Positions 16,750-25,398 of a stretch of 64,000 bases of DNA are shown here, one piece after another. Position 1 is the first letter of the stretch; every line of letters begins with the position of its first letter. The notes under the pieces are model-generated. The model was given only the letters and a program-made list of their open reading frames with translations, did not search any database and was not told the DNA's origin. The stretch spans positions 665,001 to 729,000 of the forward strand of contig NZ_CP077087.1 of NCBI RefSeq assembly GCF_014268495.2. Direction: 5' to 3'. A program made the translations under genes and the position numbers. Source of the DNA: Pseudomonas monsensis (GTDB lineage Bacteria; Pseudomonadota; Gammaproteobacteria; Pseudomonadales; Pseudomonadaceae).

Positions 16750-18354
16750 CTATCGGCGAACGACCAGATACAAGCCGACTGCCACCATGATGCCTGCCGG
16801 CCAATGCCCCAGTTCGTGCAACGGGCCACCGGCGGCAAGGATGGTGCCGCCTGCCAGATGAGCGCTGCCGAGCAGGCGCAGGAACCAGTCATCCTTGCGT
16901 TTGTGCCATGGCGGTGGCGGGTCCTTGGCGTGCGGTTGGGACATGCGTTCGAGCAGGTCGCGCGCCATGTTGGCCAGGTGCGGCAGCTGTTCAAACTGGC
17001 TCTGCACGTTGCCGATCAAGGTTTTCGGGCTGATGCGCTCGCGCATCCAGCGTTCGAGGAACGGCTGCGCGGTGTTCCACAGATCCAGGTCCGGGTACAA
17101 CTGACGGCCGAGGCCTTCGATGTTCAGCAGAGTCTTTTGCAGCAGCACCAGCTGCGGCTGAACTTCCATGTTGAAGCGTCGTGCGGTCTGGAACAGGCGC
17201 ATCAGCACCTGGCCAAATGAAATATCTTTTAACGGTTTTTCGAAGATCGGTTCGCACACGGTACGGATCGCCGCTTCGAATTCGTTGAGTTTGGTTTCCG
17301 CCGGCACCCAGCCCGAGTCGATGTGCAGTTGCGCCACGCGGCGATAGTCGCGCTTGAAGAAGGCGAACAGGTTGCGCGCCAGATAGTCCTGGTCTTCCGG
17401 GGTCAGGCTGCCGACGATGCCGCAGTCGATCGCAATGTACTGCGGGCTCCACGGGTTGACGGTGCTGACGAAGATATTGCCCGGGTGCATGTCGGCGTGG
17501 AAGAAACTGTCGCGGAACACCTGGGTGAAGAAAATCTCCACGCCGCGCTCGGCGAGCATCTTCATGTCGGTGCGCTGGTCGGCGAGGGTCGCCAGATCCG
17601 TCACCTGAATCCCGTAGATGCGCTCCATCACCAGCACTTTCGGCCGGCACCAGTCCCAGTAGACCTGTGGCACGTAGAGCAGCGGCGAGCCTTCGAAGTT
17701 ACGTTTCAACTGGCTGGCGTTGGCCGCCTCGCGCAGCAGGTCGAGTTCGTCGTAGATGGTTTTCTCGTAGTCCTGCACCACGTCCACCGGGTGCAGCAGG
17801 CGGGCGTCGGCGGAGACTTTTTCGGCGGCGCGGGCGAGGATGAACAGCCACGCCAGATCCTGGGCGATCACCGGTTTCAGGCCCGGACGGATCACCTTGA
17901 CCACCACTTCTTCGCCGGTTTTCAGCTGTGCGGCATGCACCTGCGCCACCGAGGCCGAGGCCAGCGGTTCGACGTCGAAACGGCTGAACACTTCGCTGAT
18001 CTTCTTGCCCAGTTGTTCTTCGATCAGCTTGATCGACAACTGCGAATCGAACGGCGGCACGCGGTCCTGCAGCAGCATCAGCTCATCGGCGATGTCTTCC
18101 GGCAACAGGTCGCGGCGGGTCGAGAGAATCTGCCCGAACTTGATGAAGATCGGCCCCAGATCCTGCAGGGCCAGGCGCAGGCGCGCGCCACGGCTCAGGT
18201 CCAGCGGCTTGCGCGGGAACCAGCGCCACGGCAGCACATAGCGCAGCGCCAGGAGAAACCAGGGCAGCGGCAACTCGAACAGCAGGTCATCGAGGCGGTA
18301 GCGGATCACGACGCGCTGGATGCGCAACAGACGGCGGACGGCAAGCAGCTTCAT
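16750..18354 (-). CDS. ubiB: Ubiquinone biosynthesis regulatory protein kinase UbiB
   Basis: Atypical ABC1/ADCK-family kinase-like ATPase, 534 aa, needed for ubiquinone synthesis, probably helping extract membrane-bound intermediates. The family KxGQ motif is at residues 72-75 (IFIKFGQILSTRRDLLP), the Ala-rich nucleotide loop is at LASASVAQVHAAQL, and HADMHPGNIFV is the catalytic-loop equivalent with its metal DCG (AIDCGIVGSL). Hydrophobic C-terminal helices anchor it in the inner membrane. It overlaps ubiJ by four bases in the ubiE-ubiJ-ubiB operon. Confidence 0.96.
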   Translation of the reverse strand: MKLLAVRRLLRIQRVVIRYRLDDLLFELPLPWFLLALRYVLPWRWFPRKPLDLSRGARLRLALQDLGPIFIKFGQILSTRRDLLPEDIADELMLLQDRVPPFDSQLSIKLIEEQLGKKISEVFSRFDVEPLASASVAQVHAAQLKTGEEVVVKVIRPGLKPVIAQDLAWLFILARAAEKVSADARLLHPVDVVQDYEKTIYDELDLLREAANASQLKRNFEGSPLLYVPQVYWDWCRPKVLVMERIYGIQVTDLATLADQRTDMKMLAERGVEIFFTQVFRDSFFHADMHPGNIFVSTVNPWSPQYIAIDCGIVGSLTPEDQDYLARNLFAFFKRDYRRVAQLHIDSGWVPAETKLNEFEAAIRTVCEPIFEKPLKDISFGQVLMRLFQTARRFNMEVQPQLVLLQKTLLNIEGLGRQLYPDLDLWNTAQPFLERWMRERISPKTLIGNVQSQFEQLPHLANMARDLLERMSQPHAKDPPPPWHKRKDDWFLRLLGSAHLAGGTILAAGGPLHELGHWPAGIMVAVGLYLVVRR

Positions 18355-18974
18355 GCGTTATCGCTTGGGTCGAGGGATCGGGAAAGGCGCTCGAAACGCG
18401 CCTCGAGACGTTCCAGATCAAGTTTGATCCGGTCCAGTTCGCTGAACCGCGCTTCGGCCTCGCGCTGCCCGACGAGGGTGCGCGATTCTTCGGCGAGGTA
18501 TTCGGCGAGGTTCTGGTTGAGGCTGGCAAATCCTTGTTGATACCAGCGTGCGCGGCTGCGCAGATGACCGCCCACCAGTTGCGTGGCGACCGGACCCAGC
18601 CAGCGCGAGAGTTCGTACTCCCAGTCCAGCTCCAGATCCTGCAGCACGCCGGCCAGCTCCAGCAGCACGCCGCTGTCACCGTCGATCTCGACTTCCGGGG
18701 CGTGCAGCACCGCGGTCTTGTCCTTGCTCATGGCCAGTTTCACCAGGCTCGACGCGGGCGCACGCAAGGTGCAGTCGACAGCGGTTTCCCAGTGCGCGGC
18801 CAGCATCAGGCCCTCATCGCTCGGCAGGATGAACAGTTGCAGCGCCGGGCTGCGGCAATCGACGGCAATCACCTTGCCGGTCAGATGCGCCAGCCTCGGC
18901 AGCGCCGTGCTGTCGAGACGCAGCACCCGGTTCAGACCGAGTTCAACGCTGGCGAGCAGCCCGGTGAGCAACAT
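18351..18974 (-). CDS. ubiJ: Ubiquinone biosynthesis accessory factor UbiJ (SCP2 domain)
   Basis: A 207-aa protein with an N-terminal SCP2 lipid-binding domain and a C-terminal helical segment (REAEARFSELDRIKLDLERLEARFERL), the layout of UbiJ, which binds ubiquinone precursors and organises the Ubi metabolon. The assignment rests on this architecture and its place between ubiE and ubiB; stop and start touch both neighbours (4- and 1-base overlaps). Confidence 0.9.
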   Translation of the reverse strand: MLLTGLLASVELGLNRVLRLDSTALPRLAHLTGKVIAVDCRSPALQLFILPSDEGLMLAAHWETAVDCTLRAPASSLVKLAMSKDKTAVLHAPEVEIDGDSGVLLELAGVLQDLELDWEYELSRWLGPVATQLVGGHLRSRARWYQQGFASLNQNLAEYLAEESRTLVGQREAEARFSELDRIKLDLERLEARFERLSRSLDPSDNA

Positions 18975-19744
18975 CAGGGCTTGATGCCGCGGTGCAGGGC
19001 GACGATGCCTGCGGTCATGTTGTGATAGGTCACGCGGTCGAAACCGGCGTCGACCATCATCGACTTCAGGGTTTCCTGATTCGGGTGCATGCGGATCGAT
19101 TCGGCCAGGTAGCGATAGCTTTCCGAGTCGTTGGTGATCAGCTTGCCCATCAGCGGCATGAAGGCGAACGAGTAGGCGTCGTAGGCTTTCGACATCAGCG
19201 CGTTGGTCGGCTTGGAGAACTCCAGCACCAGCAGGCGACCGCCGGGCTTGAGCACGCGCAGCATCGAGCGCAGGGCGTCTTCTTTATGCGTCACGTTGCG
19301 CAGGCCGAAGGCGATGGTCACGCAGTCGAAATGGTTGTCCGGGAACGGCAGCTTTTCGGCATCCGCCTGAACGAATTCGACGTTGCCCGACACCCCCAGA
19401 TCCAGCAGACGATCACGGCCGACCTTGAGCATGGATTCGTTGATGTCGGCCAGCACCACCTGGCCGGTCGGGCCAACGAGATGGGAGAACTTTTTGGTCA
19501 GGTCGCCCGTGCCGCCAGCGATGTCCAGCACGCGGTTGCCGCTGCGCACGCCCGACAATTCGATCGCAAAACGCTTCCACAGACGGTGCATGCCGCCCGA
19601 CAGAAGGTCGTTCATCAGGTCGTATTTCGCCGCTACCGAGTGGAAGACCTCAGCGACTTTTTCCGCTTTCTGGCTTTCCGGCACGTTTTTGAAGCCGAAG
19701 TGTGTGGTGGGTTCGGCATCGCTGCCTTTGCGCTGATCAGTCAT
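18974..19744 (-). CDS. ubiE: Ubiquinone/menaquinone biosynthesis C-methyltransferase UbiE
   Basis: SAM-dependent C-methyltransferase, 256 aa, acting on the benzoquinol intermediate of ubiquinone. Start at 19744 (MTDQRKGSDAEP) is preferred over the longer frame to 19828. Motif I is VLDIAGGTGDLT; the UbiE signatures YDLMNDLLSGGMHRLWKR and FGLRNVTHKEDALRSM are present. First gene of ubiE-ubiJ-ubiB. Confidence 0.97.
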   Translation of the reverse strand: MTDQRKGSDAEPTTHFGFKNVPESQKAEKVAEVFHSVAAKYDLMNDLLSGGMHRLWKRFAIELSGVRSGNRVLDIAGGTGDLTKKFSHLVGPTGQVVLADINESMLKVGRDRLLDLGVSGNVEFVQADAEKLPFPDNHFDCVTIAFGLRNVTHKEDALRSMLRVLKPGGRLLVLEFSKPTNALMSKAYDAYSFAFMPLMGKLITNDSESYRYLAESIRMHPNQETLKSMMVDAGFDRVTYHNMTAGIVALHRGIKP

Positions 19745-19898
19745 ATCGCTGTCACCAAAAGAGAATGCGCGACATTCTAATCCCCAAGCCATGCTTTGTC
19801 TTGGAATGGCTAAAGGTAAGATGGGCAACCGTCGGGACGATTTGCCGCAGACGCGGTCAAGATTTACCGAGACCTATTCATCAAGCAGGAGTCATTCA

Positions 19899-20174
19899 AT
19901 GGCCAAAATCAGTGTTGAGCGTGCCCACAACCTGGGCAAGGAAGCCGCCCGCGAGAAGGCCGACAAGCTGGCGCAGAAACTCTCCGATCAATATGGCCTG
20001 GAGCCGCAGTGGTCGGGCGACACCCTGAACCTCAAGCGCTCGGGCGTGAAAGGCGCGGTGCATGTGGCCGACGATTCGATCAAGGTCGATGTGGAACTGG
20101 GCATCATGATGTCGGCCATGAGCGGCATGATCAAAGCCGAGATCGAGAAGGCCCTCGACAAGGCCCTGGTCTGA
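19899..20174 (+). CDS. Polyhydroxyalkanoic acid system family protein
   Basis: A 91-aa protein of the PHA granule-region family (about 90 aa), function not settled. Start 19899 (MAKISVERAHNLGKEAAREK) has AGGA nine bases upstream; the longer frame to 19791 is unlikely. It begins with a charged amphipathic helix and ends SGMIKAEIEKALDKALV. It sits immediately before the phasin genes on the same strand but is separated from phaI by a REPIN, so it probably has its own transcript. Confidence 0.85.
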   Translation: MAKISVERAHNLGKEAAREKADKLAQKLSDQYGLEPQWSGDTLNLKRSGVKGAVHVADDSIKVDVELGIMMSAMSGMIKAEIEKALDKALV

Positions 20175-20187
20175 AATACGGTCCCCT

Positions 20188-20274
20188 GTAGGCGTGAGCC
20201 TGCTCGCGATTGGGGTCTGTCAGTCACCGTAATGTTGATTGACAGACCTCAATCGCGAGCAGGCTCACTCCTGC
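20188..20274. repeat. REPIN: inverted pair of GTAGGCGTGAGCCTGCTCGCGAT
   Basis: Arms GTAGGCGTGAGCCTGCTCGCGATTGGGGTCTGTCAG and the inverted CTGACAGACCTCAATCGCGAGCAGGCTCACTCCTGC, around 36 bases each. A close relative lies at 61686-61773. Confidence 0.9.
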
Positions 20275-20405
20275 ATTTGTTCTGTGGTGCTCCTGCTGTT
20301 TATGTCAGTTGTTAGGGTGCCGTTTCTAATTTTTCTCCCTACTTTGTGCCTGAGCCCGACACCTTTGCGGGCAGTTCCTCAAACCTTCTGCGCGTGAGGT
20401 GCACC

Positions 20406-20828
20406 ATGGCCAAAGTCATTTTGAAGAAAAAAATCGACGCTTCGACTTCTGCTCTGAGCGACGTCAAATCCTATGCCCGCAAGATCTGGCTGGCAGGCCT
20501 GGGTGCCTACACCAAGGTCGGCCAAGAAGGCAGCGACTACTTTCAGGAGTTGATCAAGGCTGGTCAAACGGTTGAAAAGAAAGGCAAAAAAGCCGTCACC
20601 GAAAAACTCGAAGCAGCCAACGCCGAGATTGATGACGTCAAGGACGAAGTCAGCTCGTTCAAGGGTCGTGTCGAAGTCCAGCTCGACAAGGTCGAGAAGG
20701 CGTTCGACTCCCGTGTTGCAAGTGCCTTGAATCGTATCGGCATTCCGTCTAAACATGACGTTGAGACACTCTCTGCTAAGCTCGATGAGCTGACGGCATT
20801 GCTCGAACGCGTCGCGCGTAAATCTTAA
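20406..20828 (+). CDS. phaI: Polyhydroxyalkanoate granule phasin PhaI
   Basis: Small phasin, 140 aa, that coats medium-chain-length PHA granules. Start 20406 has GAGGTG just upstream. The phasin signature YARKIWLAGLGAYTKVGQEG is at about residues 22-41, followed by a long charged coiled coil (KLEAANAEIDDVKDEVSSFKG) and a C-terminal heptad region. It is 10 bases before phaF and shares its N-terminal domain. Confidence 0.95.
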   Translation: MAKVILKKKIDASTSALSDVKSYARKIWLAGLGAYTKVGQEGSDYFQELIKAGQTVEKKGKKAVTEKLEAANAEIDDVKDEVSSFKGRVEVQLDKVEKAFDSRVASALNRIGIPSKHDVETLSAKLDELTALLERVARKS

Positions 20829-20838
20829 GGAGAACGGG

Positions 20839-21711
20839 ATGGCTGGTAAAAAGAACACCGATAAAGAAGGCAGCTCGTGGATTGGGAAAGTCGAAGACTA
20901 CTCCCGCAAAATCTGGCTGGCTGGTTTAGGCGTGTACTCGAAGATCGACACTGACGGCAGCAAACTCTTCGAGTCACTGGTCAAAGACGGCGAGAAAGCC
21001 GAGAAGCTCACCAAGACAGCAGTCGGCAAAAAAGTCGATGCCGCCAAGGACTCCGCTTCTTCGGCCAAGTCGCGCATCAGCGGCGTGAAAGATCGCGCAC
21101 TGGGCAAGTGGGACGAGCTGGAAGGGGCTTTCGACAAGCGCCTGAACAGCGCGATTTCGCGTCTGGGTGTGCCAAGCCGCAATGAAGTGAAAGCGCTGCA
21201 CAGCAAGGTTGAAACCCTGACCAAGCAGATCGAGAAACTCACCGGTCTGAAAACCCAACCGGTAGCGGCGAAAACCGCTGCAGCCAAACCGGCTGCGAAA
21301 ACTGCCGCCAAGCCTCTGGCCAAAGCAGCGGCCAAGCCTGCAGCCAAAGCCGCTGCGAAAACCGCCGCCGCCAAGCCAGCCGCCAAAGCCGCAGCCAAGC
21401 CGGTTGCCGCTAAAGCCGCCGCGAAACCGGCAGCAAAACCTGCGACCAAAACTGCAGCTAAACCCGCCGCCAAAACCGCTGCCGCCAAACCGGCTGCCAA
21501 GCCTGCAGCGAAACCTGCTGCGGCGAAGAAACCGGCAGTGAAAAAACCGGCCGCGCCGAAAGCCGCTGCGCCGAAACCGGCCGCACCTGCTGCAGCCAAA
21601 CCGGCCACCCCGGCAGCTCCGGTGAGTGCGTCGAACTCCGCCGCAGCGCCGACTCCAGCGGCCACCCCGACTGCTGTATCGACCCCGTCGACGCCAACCA
21701 GTCAGTCCTGA
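20839..21711 (+). CDS. phaF: Polyhydroxyalkanoate granule-associated protein PhaF
   Basis: Two-part phasin, 290 aa. The N-terminal half repeats the PhaI domain (YSRKIWLAGLGVYSKIDTDG at about 21-40); the C-terminal half (about 140-285) is a histone H1-like run of AAKPAAK-type repeats rich in Lys, Ala and Pro that in P. putida binds DNA and helps segregate granules at division. GGAG precedes the ATG. A terminator follows at 21728-21760. Confidence 0.96.
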   Translation: MAGKKNTDKEGSSWIGKVEDYSRKIWLAGLGVYSKIDTDGSKLFESLVKDGEKAEKLTKTAVGKKVDAAKDSASSAKSRISGVKDRALGKWDELEGAFDKRLNSAISRLGVPSRNEVKALHSKVETLTKQIEKLTGLKTQPVAAKTAAAKPAAKTAAKPLAKAAAKPAAKAAAKTAAAKPAAKAAAKPVAAKAAAKPAAKPATKTAAKPAAKTAAAKPAAKPAAKPAAAKKPAVKKPAAPKAAAPKPAAPAAAKPATPAAPVSASNSAAAPTPAATPTAVSTPSTPTSQS

Positions 21712-21727
21712 TTCTTCAGGGCAAATT

Positions 21728-21760
21728 AAAACGCCCGGCCTGTGAAGGTCGGGCGTTTTT
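21728..21760 (+). terminator. Rho-independent terminator after phaF
   Basis: Stem AAAACGCCCGGCC / GGTCGGGCGTTTT with loop TGTGAA, then T. Confidence 0.92.
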
Positions 21761-21778
21761 GTATCTGAATTCCAACAG

Positions 21779-21974
21779 CCCCTCACCCTAGCCCTCTCCC
21801 AGAGGGAGAGGGGACCGAACGAGGTGTCTCACGCTATACACCGACCTGAAAGACCTTACCGATTATGGATTCGGTAACGCACTGTCAGGTCGGCGTACTT
21901 CTACAGCATCCCCCAATCAGTCCCCCTCTCCCTCCGGGCGGTCCGACGTTTCGGGAGGGCTAGGGTGAGGGGCT
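21779..21974. repeat. MITE-like intergenic repeat, copy 2
   Basis: Begins CCCCTCACCCTAGCCCTCTCCC and ends with the inverted GGGAGGGCTAGGGTGAGGGG; the centre holds ACACCGACCTGAAAG...TCAGGTCGGCGTA with a CCGATTATGGATTCGG core. The right arm contains an insertion (GGCGGTCCGACGTTTC). It lies between the convergent phaF and phaD genes. Confidence 0.85.
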
Positions 21975-21980
21975 TTTGAT

Positions 21981-22601
21981 TCAGTCGTGATCTTCAAGGT
22001 ATTGCAGGGCCATCCGCTCCGTGGTGACCTTAACCGGCGGCAGCAGATGCGGCGCCACCAGCATCATGATCTGGTAAACCACCAGACGAACCTCGCCCTC
22101 GCGATCCAGAATCCGCTGATAATCCAGCGAAAACAGCAGCGTCATAGTGATCTGCTCCACCAGTTGCCCCAACGCCTGCGTATCACTGACCAGTTGCCCC
22201 GAAGCCTTCAATCGTGCAAGCAACGAAGCGAGTGTGCGCTTCAGCGCATTGAGCAGATGACGAATGCCCTTGGCCAGCTTCGGCAAGCGCCCGGCGAGGT
22301 TCGACAGGTCCTGGAAGAGGAAGCGGTACTGTGCCAGGCGCTCGACGATCAAGTGCAGAAACAGCCAGTAGTCTTCCGGCGCCAGCTCCACATCGGCCGG
22401 CGGATCGAGCAGCGGCGCCAGCTCATTCTGGAAGCGTTCGAACAGGCCGAGAATCAACGGCTCCTTGCCGTGGAAGTGGTAATAGAGGTTGCCGGGGCTG
22501 ATCCCCATTTCGTTGGCCACCTCCATGGTGGAGACGTTCGGCTCGCCTTTCTCATTGAACAACTGCAAAGCACATTCGAGAATCCGGTCGCGGGTTTTCA
22601 T
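21981..22601 (-). CDS. phaD: TetR-family regulator PhaD
   Basis: TetR-type DNA-binding protein, 206 aa. The N-terminal helix-turn-helix reads VSTMEVANEMGISPGNLYYHFHGKEPLI; the rest is the helical ligand/dimer domain. In Pseudomonas PhaD activates the pha promoters in response to fatty acid-derived signals. It is the last gene of the phaC1-phaZ-phaC2-phaD operon, 30 bases after phaC2. Confidence 0.93.
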   Translation of the reverse strand: MKTRDRILECALQLFNEKGEPNVSTMEVANEMGISPGNLYYHFHGKEPLILGLFERFQNELAPLLDPPADVELAPEDYWLFLHLIVERLAQYRFLFQDLSNLAGRLPKLAKGIRHLLNALKRTLASLLARLKASGQLVSDTQALGQLVEQITMTLLFSLDYQRILDREGEVRLVVYQIMMLVAPHLLPPVKVTTERMALQYLEDHD

Positions 22602-22631
22602 CCAGTCTTCTTAGAAAAATTCGGTTAAGCG

Positions 22632-24314
22632 TCAGCGCACACGCACGTAAGTACCGGGTGCCGCCTCCATCGGTGGATAGTTCGGGTTGCCGAGGGCCAT
22701 CTGGGTTTCGTGCTGCGCCCCGGAGCGTTCCTGAATCCATGTCAGCCATTGCGGCCACCAGCTGCCCTCGACGTGTTTGCCGTCGTAGTACCAGGCGCGC
22801 GGGTCGCTGCTCATCTTGCCGTTCTCGACGTAGGCGGCCTTCGGATTGCTCGGCGGGTTGAGGATGCTTTGTACATGGCCGCTGTTGGACAGCACGAAGC
22901 GTCGATCGCCACCGAGCAGCAGGGTCGAGCGATACACCGCATCCCACGGGGTGATGTGGTCGTTCATGCCGGCGACGCTGAAGCTGTCGACGGTGACTTT
23001 CTGCAGGTCGATCGGCGTGCCGCACACCTCGAGCCCGCCCGGATGGGTCAACGGGTTGTGCTTGAAGAAGTCCAGCAGGTCGCCGTGAAATGCCGCCGGC
23101 AGGCGTGTGTTGTCGTTGTTCCAGTAGAGGATGTCGAAGGCCGGTGGCTCCTTGCCCAGCAGGTAATTGTTGACGAAGTAGCTCCAGATCAAATCGTTGG
23201 GGCGCATCCAGGCGAAGACCTTGGCCATGTCACGACCATCGAGCACACCCTTCTGATAGGAGCGGCGCTTGGCGGCTTCCAGGGTCTGCTCGTCGGCGAA
23301 CAGGGTGGCCGGGGTCTCGATCTGGCTGTCCAGCAGGCTGACCAGATAGGTCGCGCTGGAAACCCGCCGCAGTTGCCGCTTGGCCTGCAAGTGGCCTTGC
23401 AGCGCCGCGATGGTCAGGCCGCCGGCGCAGGCGCCCATCAGGTTGACTTCGCGCGCGCCGGTGATCGCCCGGCAGATGTTCATCGCTTCTTCTACCGCTT
23501 CGACGTAGGTCGACAGGCCCCATTCGCGATGGCGGACATCGGGGTTGCGCCAGCTGATCATGAAGGTCTGCAAGCCGTTCTTCAGGGCGTACTGGACGAA
23601 GCTGTTGTGCGGGCTCAGGTCAAAAATGTAGTACTTGTTGATTTGCGGCGGCACCACCAGCAGCGGCTTGGCGTACTGCTTTTCGCTCATCGGTTTGTAC
23701 TGGATCAGCTCCAGCATCTCGTTGCGAAATACCACCGAACCGGTGGTGGTGGCGACGGTCTTGCCGACCTCGAAAGCCTGCTTGGTCACCTGCCGTGGCA
23801 GGCCATCGTTGTGCAGCAAGTCATCGAACAGATGACTGAGGCCACGGACCAGACTGTGTCCGCCGGAGTTGAACAGCTCCTTGACCGCCAGCGGGTTGAG
23901 CAAGGTGTTGGAGGGCGCCACGGCGTCGTTGAGCAGGGTGAAGGCGAAGTGCGCGCGGGCACGATCGTCGTCGCTCATGTTGCTTTCATCTATCCAGCTT
24001 TTGACCTGTTTTTGCCAGGCCAGGTAGGCCTGCAGGCTGCGCCGGTAAAAAGGATTGAGGCTCCACGCCGGATCGGCGAAACGGCTGTCCTGCGGATTGG
24101 TCGGGTACAGGGTTTCGCCGAGCAGCACACGGCCCAGTTGGCCGCCGAGCTTCAAGGCATGCTTCGCACTGTGGATCGGGTTGCGCAGGCCATGGGCTGC
24201 CACGCTGCGCAAGGTCGAAATCAAATCCCGGCCACGCAGGCCGGTGATCGCACTTTGTGCGTTGATGAACACGGCGGGGCTGGGCACTACGCCCGTCGCT
24301 GGTTTGTCGCGCAT
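22632..24314 (-). CDS. phaC2: Class II poly(3-hydroxyalkanoic acid) synthase 2
   Basis: Polymerises medium-chain 3-hydroxyacyl-CoA on the granule surface; 560 aa, the class II length. The lipase-like box GACAGG gives the active Cys at about residue 295, and catalytic Asp and His are in the DHITPWDAVYRS and SNSGHVQSILNPP segments. AAGGAG precedes the ATG. It is homologous to phaC1 over its whole length, an old duplication kept across the genus. Confidence 0.95.
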   Translation of the reverse strand: MRDKPATGVVPSPAVFINAQSAITGLRGRDLISTLRSVAAHGLRNPIHSAKHALKLGGQLGRVLLGETLYPTNPQDSRFADPAWSLNPFYRRSLQAYLAWQKQVKSWIDESNMSDDDRARAHFAFTLLNDAVAPSNTLLNPLAVKELFNSGGHSLVRGLSHLFDDLLHNDGLPRQVTKQAFEVGKTVATTTGSVVFRNEMLELIQYKPMSEKQYAKPLLVVPPQINKYYIFDLSPHNSFVQYALKNGLQTFMISWRNPDVRHREWGLSTYVEAVEEAMNICRAITGAREVNLMGACAGGLTIAALQGHLQAKRQLRRVSSATYLVSLLDSQIETPATLFADEQTLEAAKRRSYQKGVLDGRDMAKVFAWMRPNDLIWSYFVNNYLLGKEPPAFDILYWNNDNTRLPAAFHGDLLDFFKHNPLTHPGGLEVCGTPIDLQKVTVDSFSVAGMNDHITPWDAVYRSTLLLGGDRRFVLSNSGHVQSILNPPSNPKAAYVENGKMSSDPRAWYYDGKHVEGSWWPQWLTWIQERSGAQHETQMALGNPNYPPMEAAPGTYVRVR

Positions 24315-24449
24315 GACTCAACACTCCTTCGTCTTCAGGCCAAAAACAAACTCACCGAACCAGAACACCATAGTCGCTGTTGCGGGTTGCTGCCTGCGCG
24401 GCGTCCTGCCGCGCACTTCCTGACGCTTGCATAAAGCCTGCCGCAGCAG

Positions 24450-25304
24450 CTAGCCGCCCAGCGGTGTCGGGTGCGGGTGCATCACTGCACGCTGACGTTC
24501 CTCCTGGAGAAATTTCATGATGATCGGCGCCACCGCTTCGGCACGGGTAATCAGGAACAGATGACCGTCGTCGATGATGTGCAGTTGGGCATTGGGAATG
24601 CGCCAGGCGAGCATGCGCATGTTGATCAGCGGGATCAGTGGATCGTCATCGCCGGCCAGCACCAGCGTCGGCTGGTGGATCTTGTGCAGCCAGTGAATGC
24701 TGGTCCAGCCCAGCCCGGCGAAGAGTTGCCAGTAGTAACCGAGCTTGCCCGCCGAACGCACCTTGGCGGCATGGCTGGCAGCCAGGGTCGGGTCGCGACG
24801 GAACGAGCCGCCATAGATCAGCGGCGCGATCCGGATCACGTGCGAGGGTTGGATGTAGCGCCGTGGACTGGCCATCATCCACAGCACCTTGGGTTTGCCC
24901 GGCACCATGAACGCACCGGCGGCGGTCGCCGCCAGCACCAGTTTCTTGCAGCGCTCGGGGTAGTCGTGGGCAAACTGCTGGGCCAGCGCACCGCCCCAGG
25001 ACACGCCGATCACGTTGACCTGACCGTAGTCGAGGTAGTCGAGCATCCGCGCCGTCAGCTTGGCCAGCCCGGGAAAGCGATACGGCCGGTTCGGCGTCGA
25101 GGAGCCGCCGACACCGGGCACGTCGAAGGCGATCACTTCCAGATCCGGGTCCAGCGCCGCGACGAACGGAAACACCAGCTCCAGGTTGGCGCCGATGCCG
25201 TTGAAAATCAGCAAGGGCGTCAAATGAGGCTTGCCGGGGCGTACCGCAGTGCGGAGGGTCTGGCCATCCAGATCGACGGTACGGAATATGAACGGATGCG
25301 GCAT
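24450..25304 (-). CDS. phaZ: Intracellular PHA depolymerase
   Basis: Alpha/beta hydrolase, 284 aa, that breaks down stored medium-chain PHA inside the cell. The lipase box GVSWGG places the nucleophile Ser at residue 102; FDVPGVGGSS precedes it, the Asp is in LAGDDDPLIP and the His in DDGHLFLI. It lies between the two synthase genes, the standard class II order, so synthesis and turnover are co-transcribed. Confidence 0.95.
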   Translation of the reverse strand: MPHPFIFRTVDLDGQTLRTAVRPGKPHLTPLLIFNGIGANLELVFPFVAALDPDLEVIAFDVPGVGGSSTPNRPYRFPGLAKLTARMLDYLDYGQVNVIGVSWGGALAQQFAHDYPERCKKLVLAATAAGAFMVPGKPKVLWMMASPRRYIQPSHVIRIAPLIYGGSFRRDPTLAASHAAKVRSAGKLGYYWQLFAGLGWTSIHWLHKIHQPTLVLAGDDDPLIPLINMRMLAWRIPNAQLHIIDDGHLFLITRAEAVAPIIMKFLQEERQRAVMHPHPTPLGG

Positions 25305-25334
25305 GCTTCAGGCCCTTCGGGTTAGAGTGGAGCA

Positions 25335-25385
25335 GCTACAAGCCGCAAGCTTCAAGCAGAACCTGCTCAGCTTGCGGCTTGTAGC
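25335..25385. repeat. Inverted repeat of the GCTACAAGCCGCAAGC family
   Basis: Perfect 16-base arms GCTACAAGCCGCAAGC (25335-25350) and GCTTGCGGCTTGTAGC (25370-25385) with a 19-base loop, between phaC1 and phaZ. It could form a stable intercistronic hairpin. Confidence 0.88.
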
Positions 25386-25398
25386 TTGTGGCTTGCCG

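Noticed and set aside
22710..24434. 574-codon frame opposite phaC2, and a similar one at 25231-26739 opposite phaC1
   Set aside because: Both arise from the same homologous synthase sequence read backwards; they resemble each other only because the synthases do.
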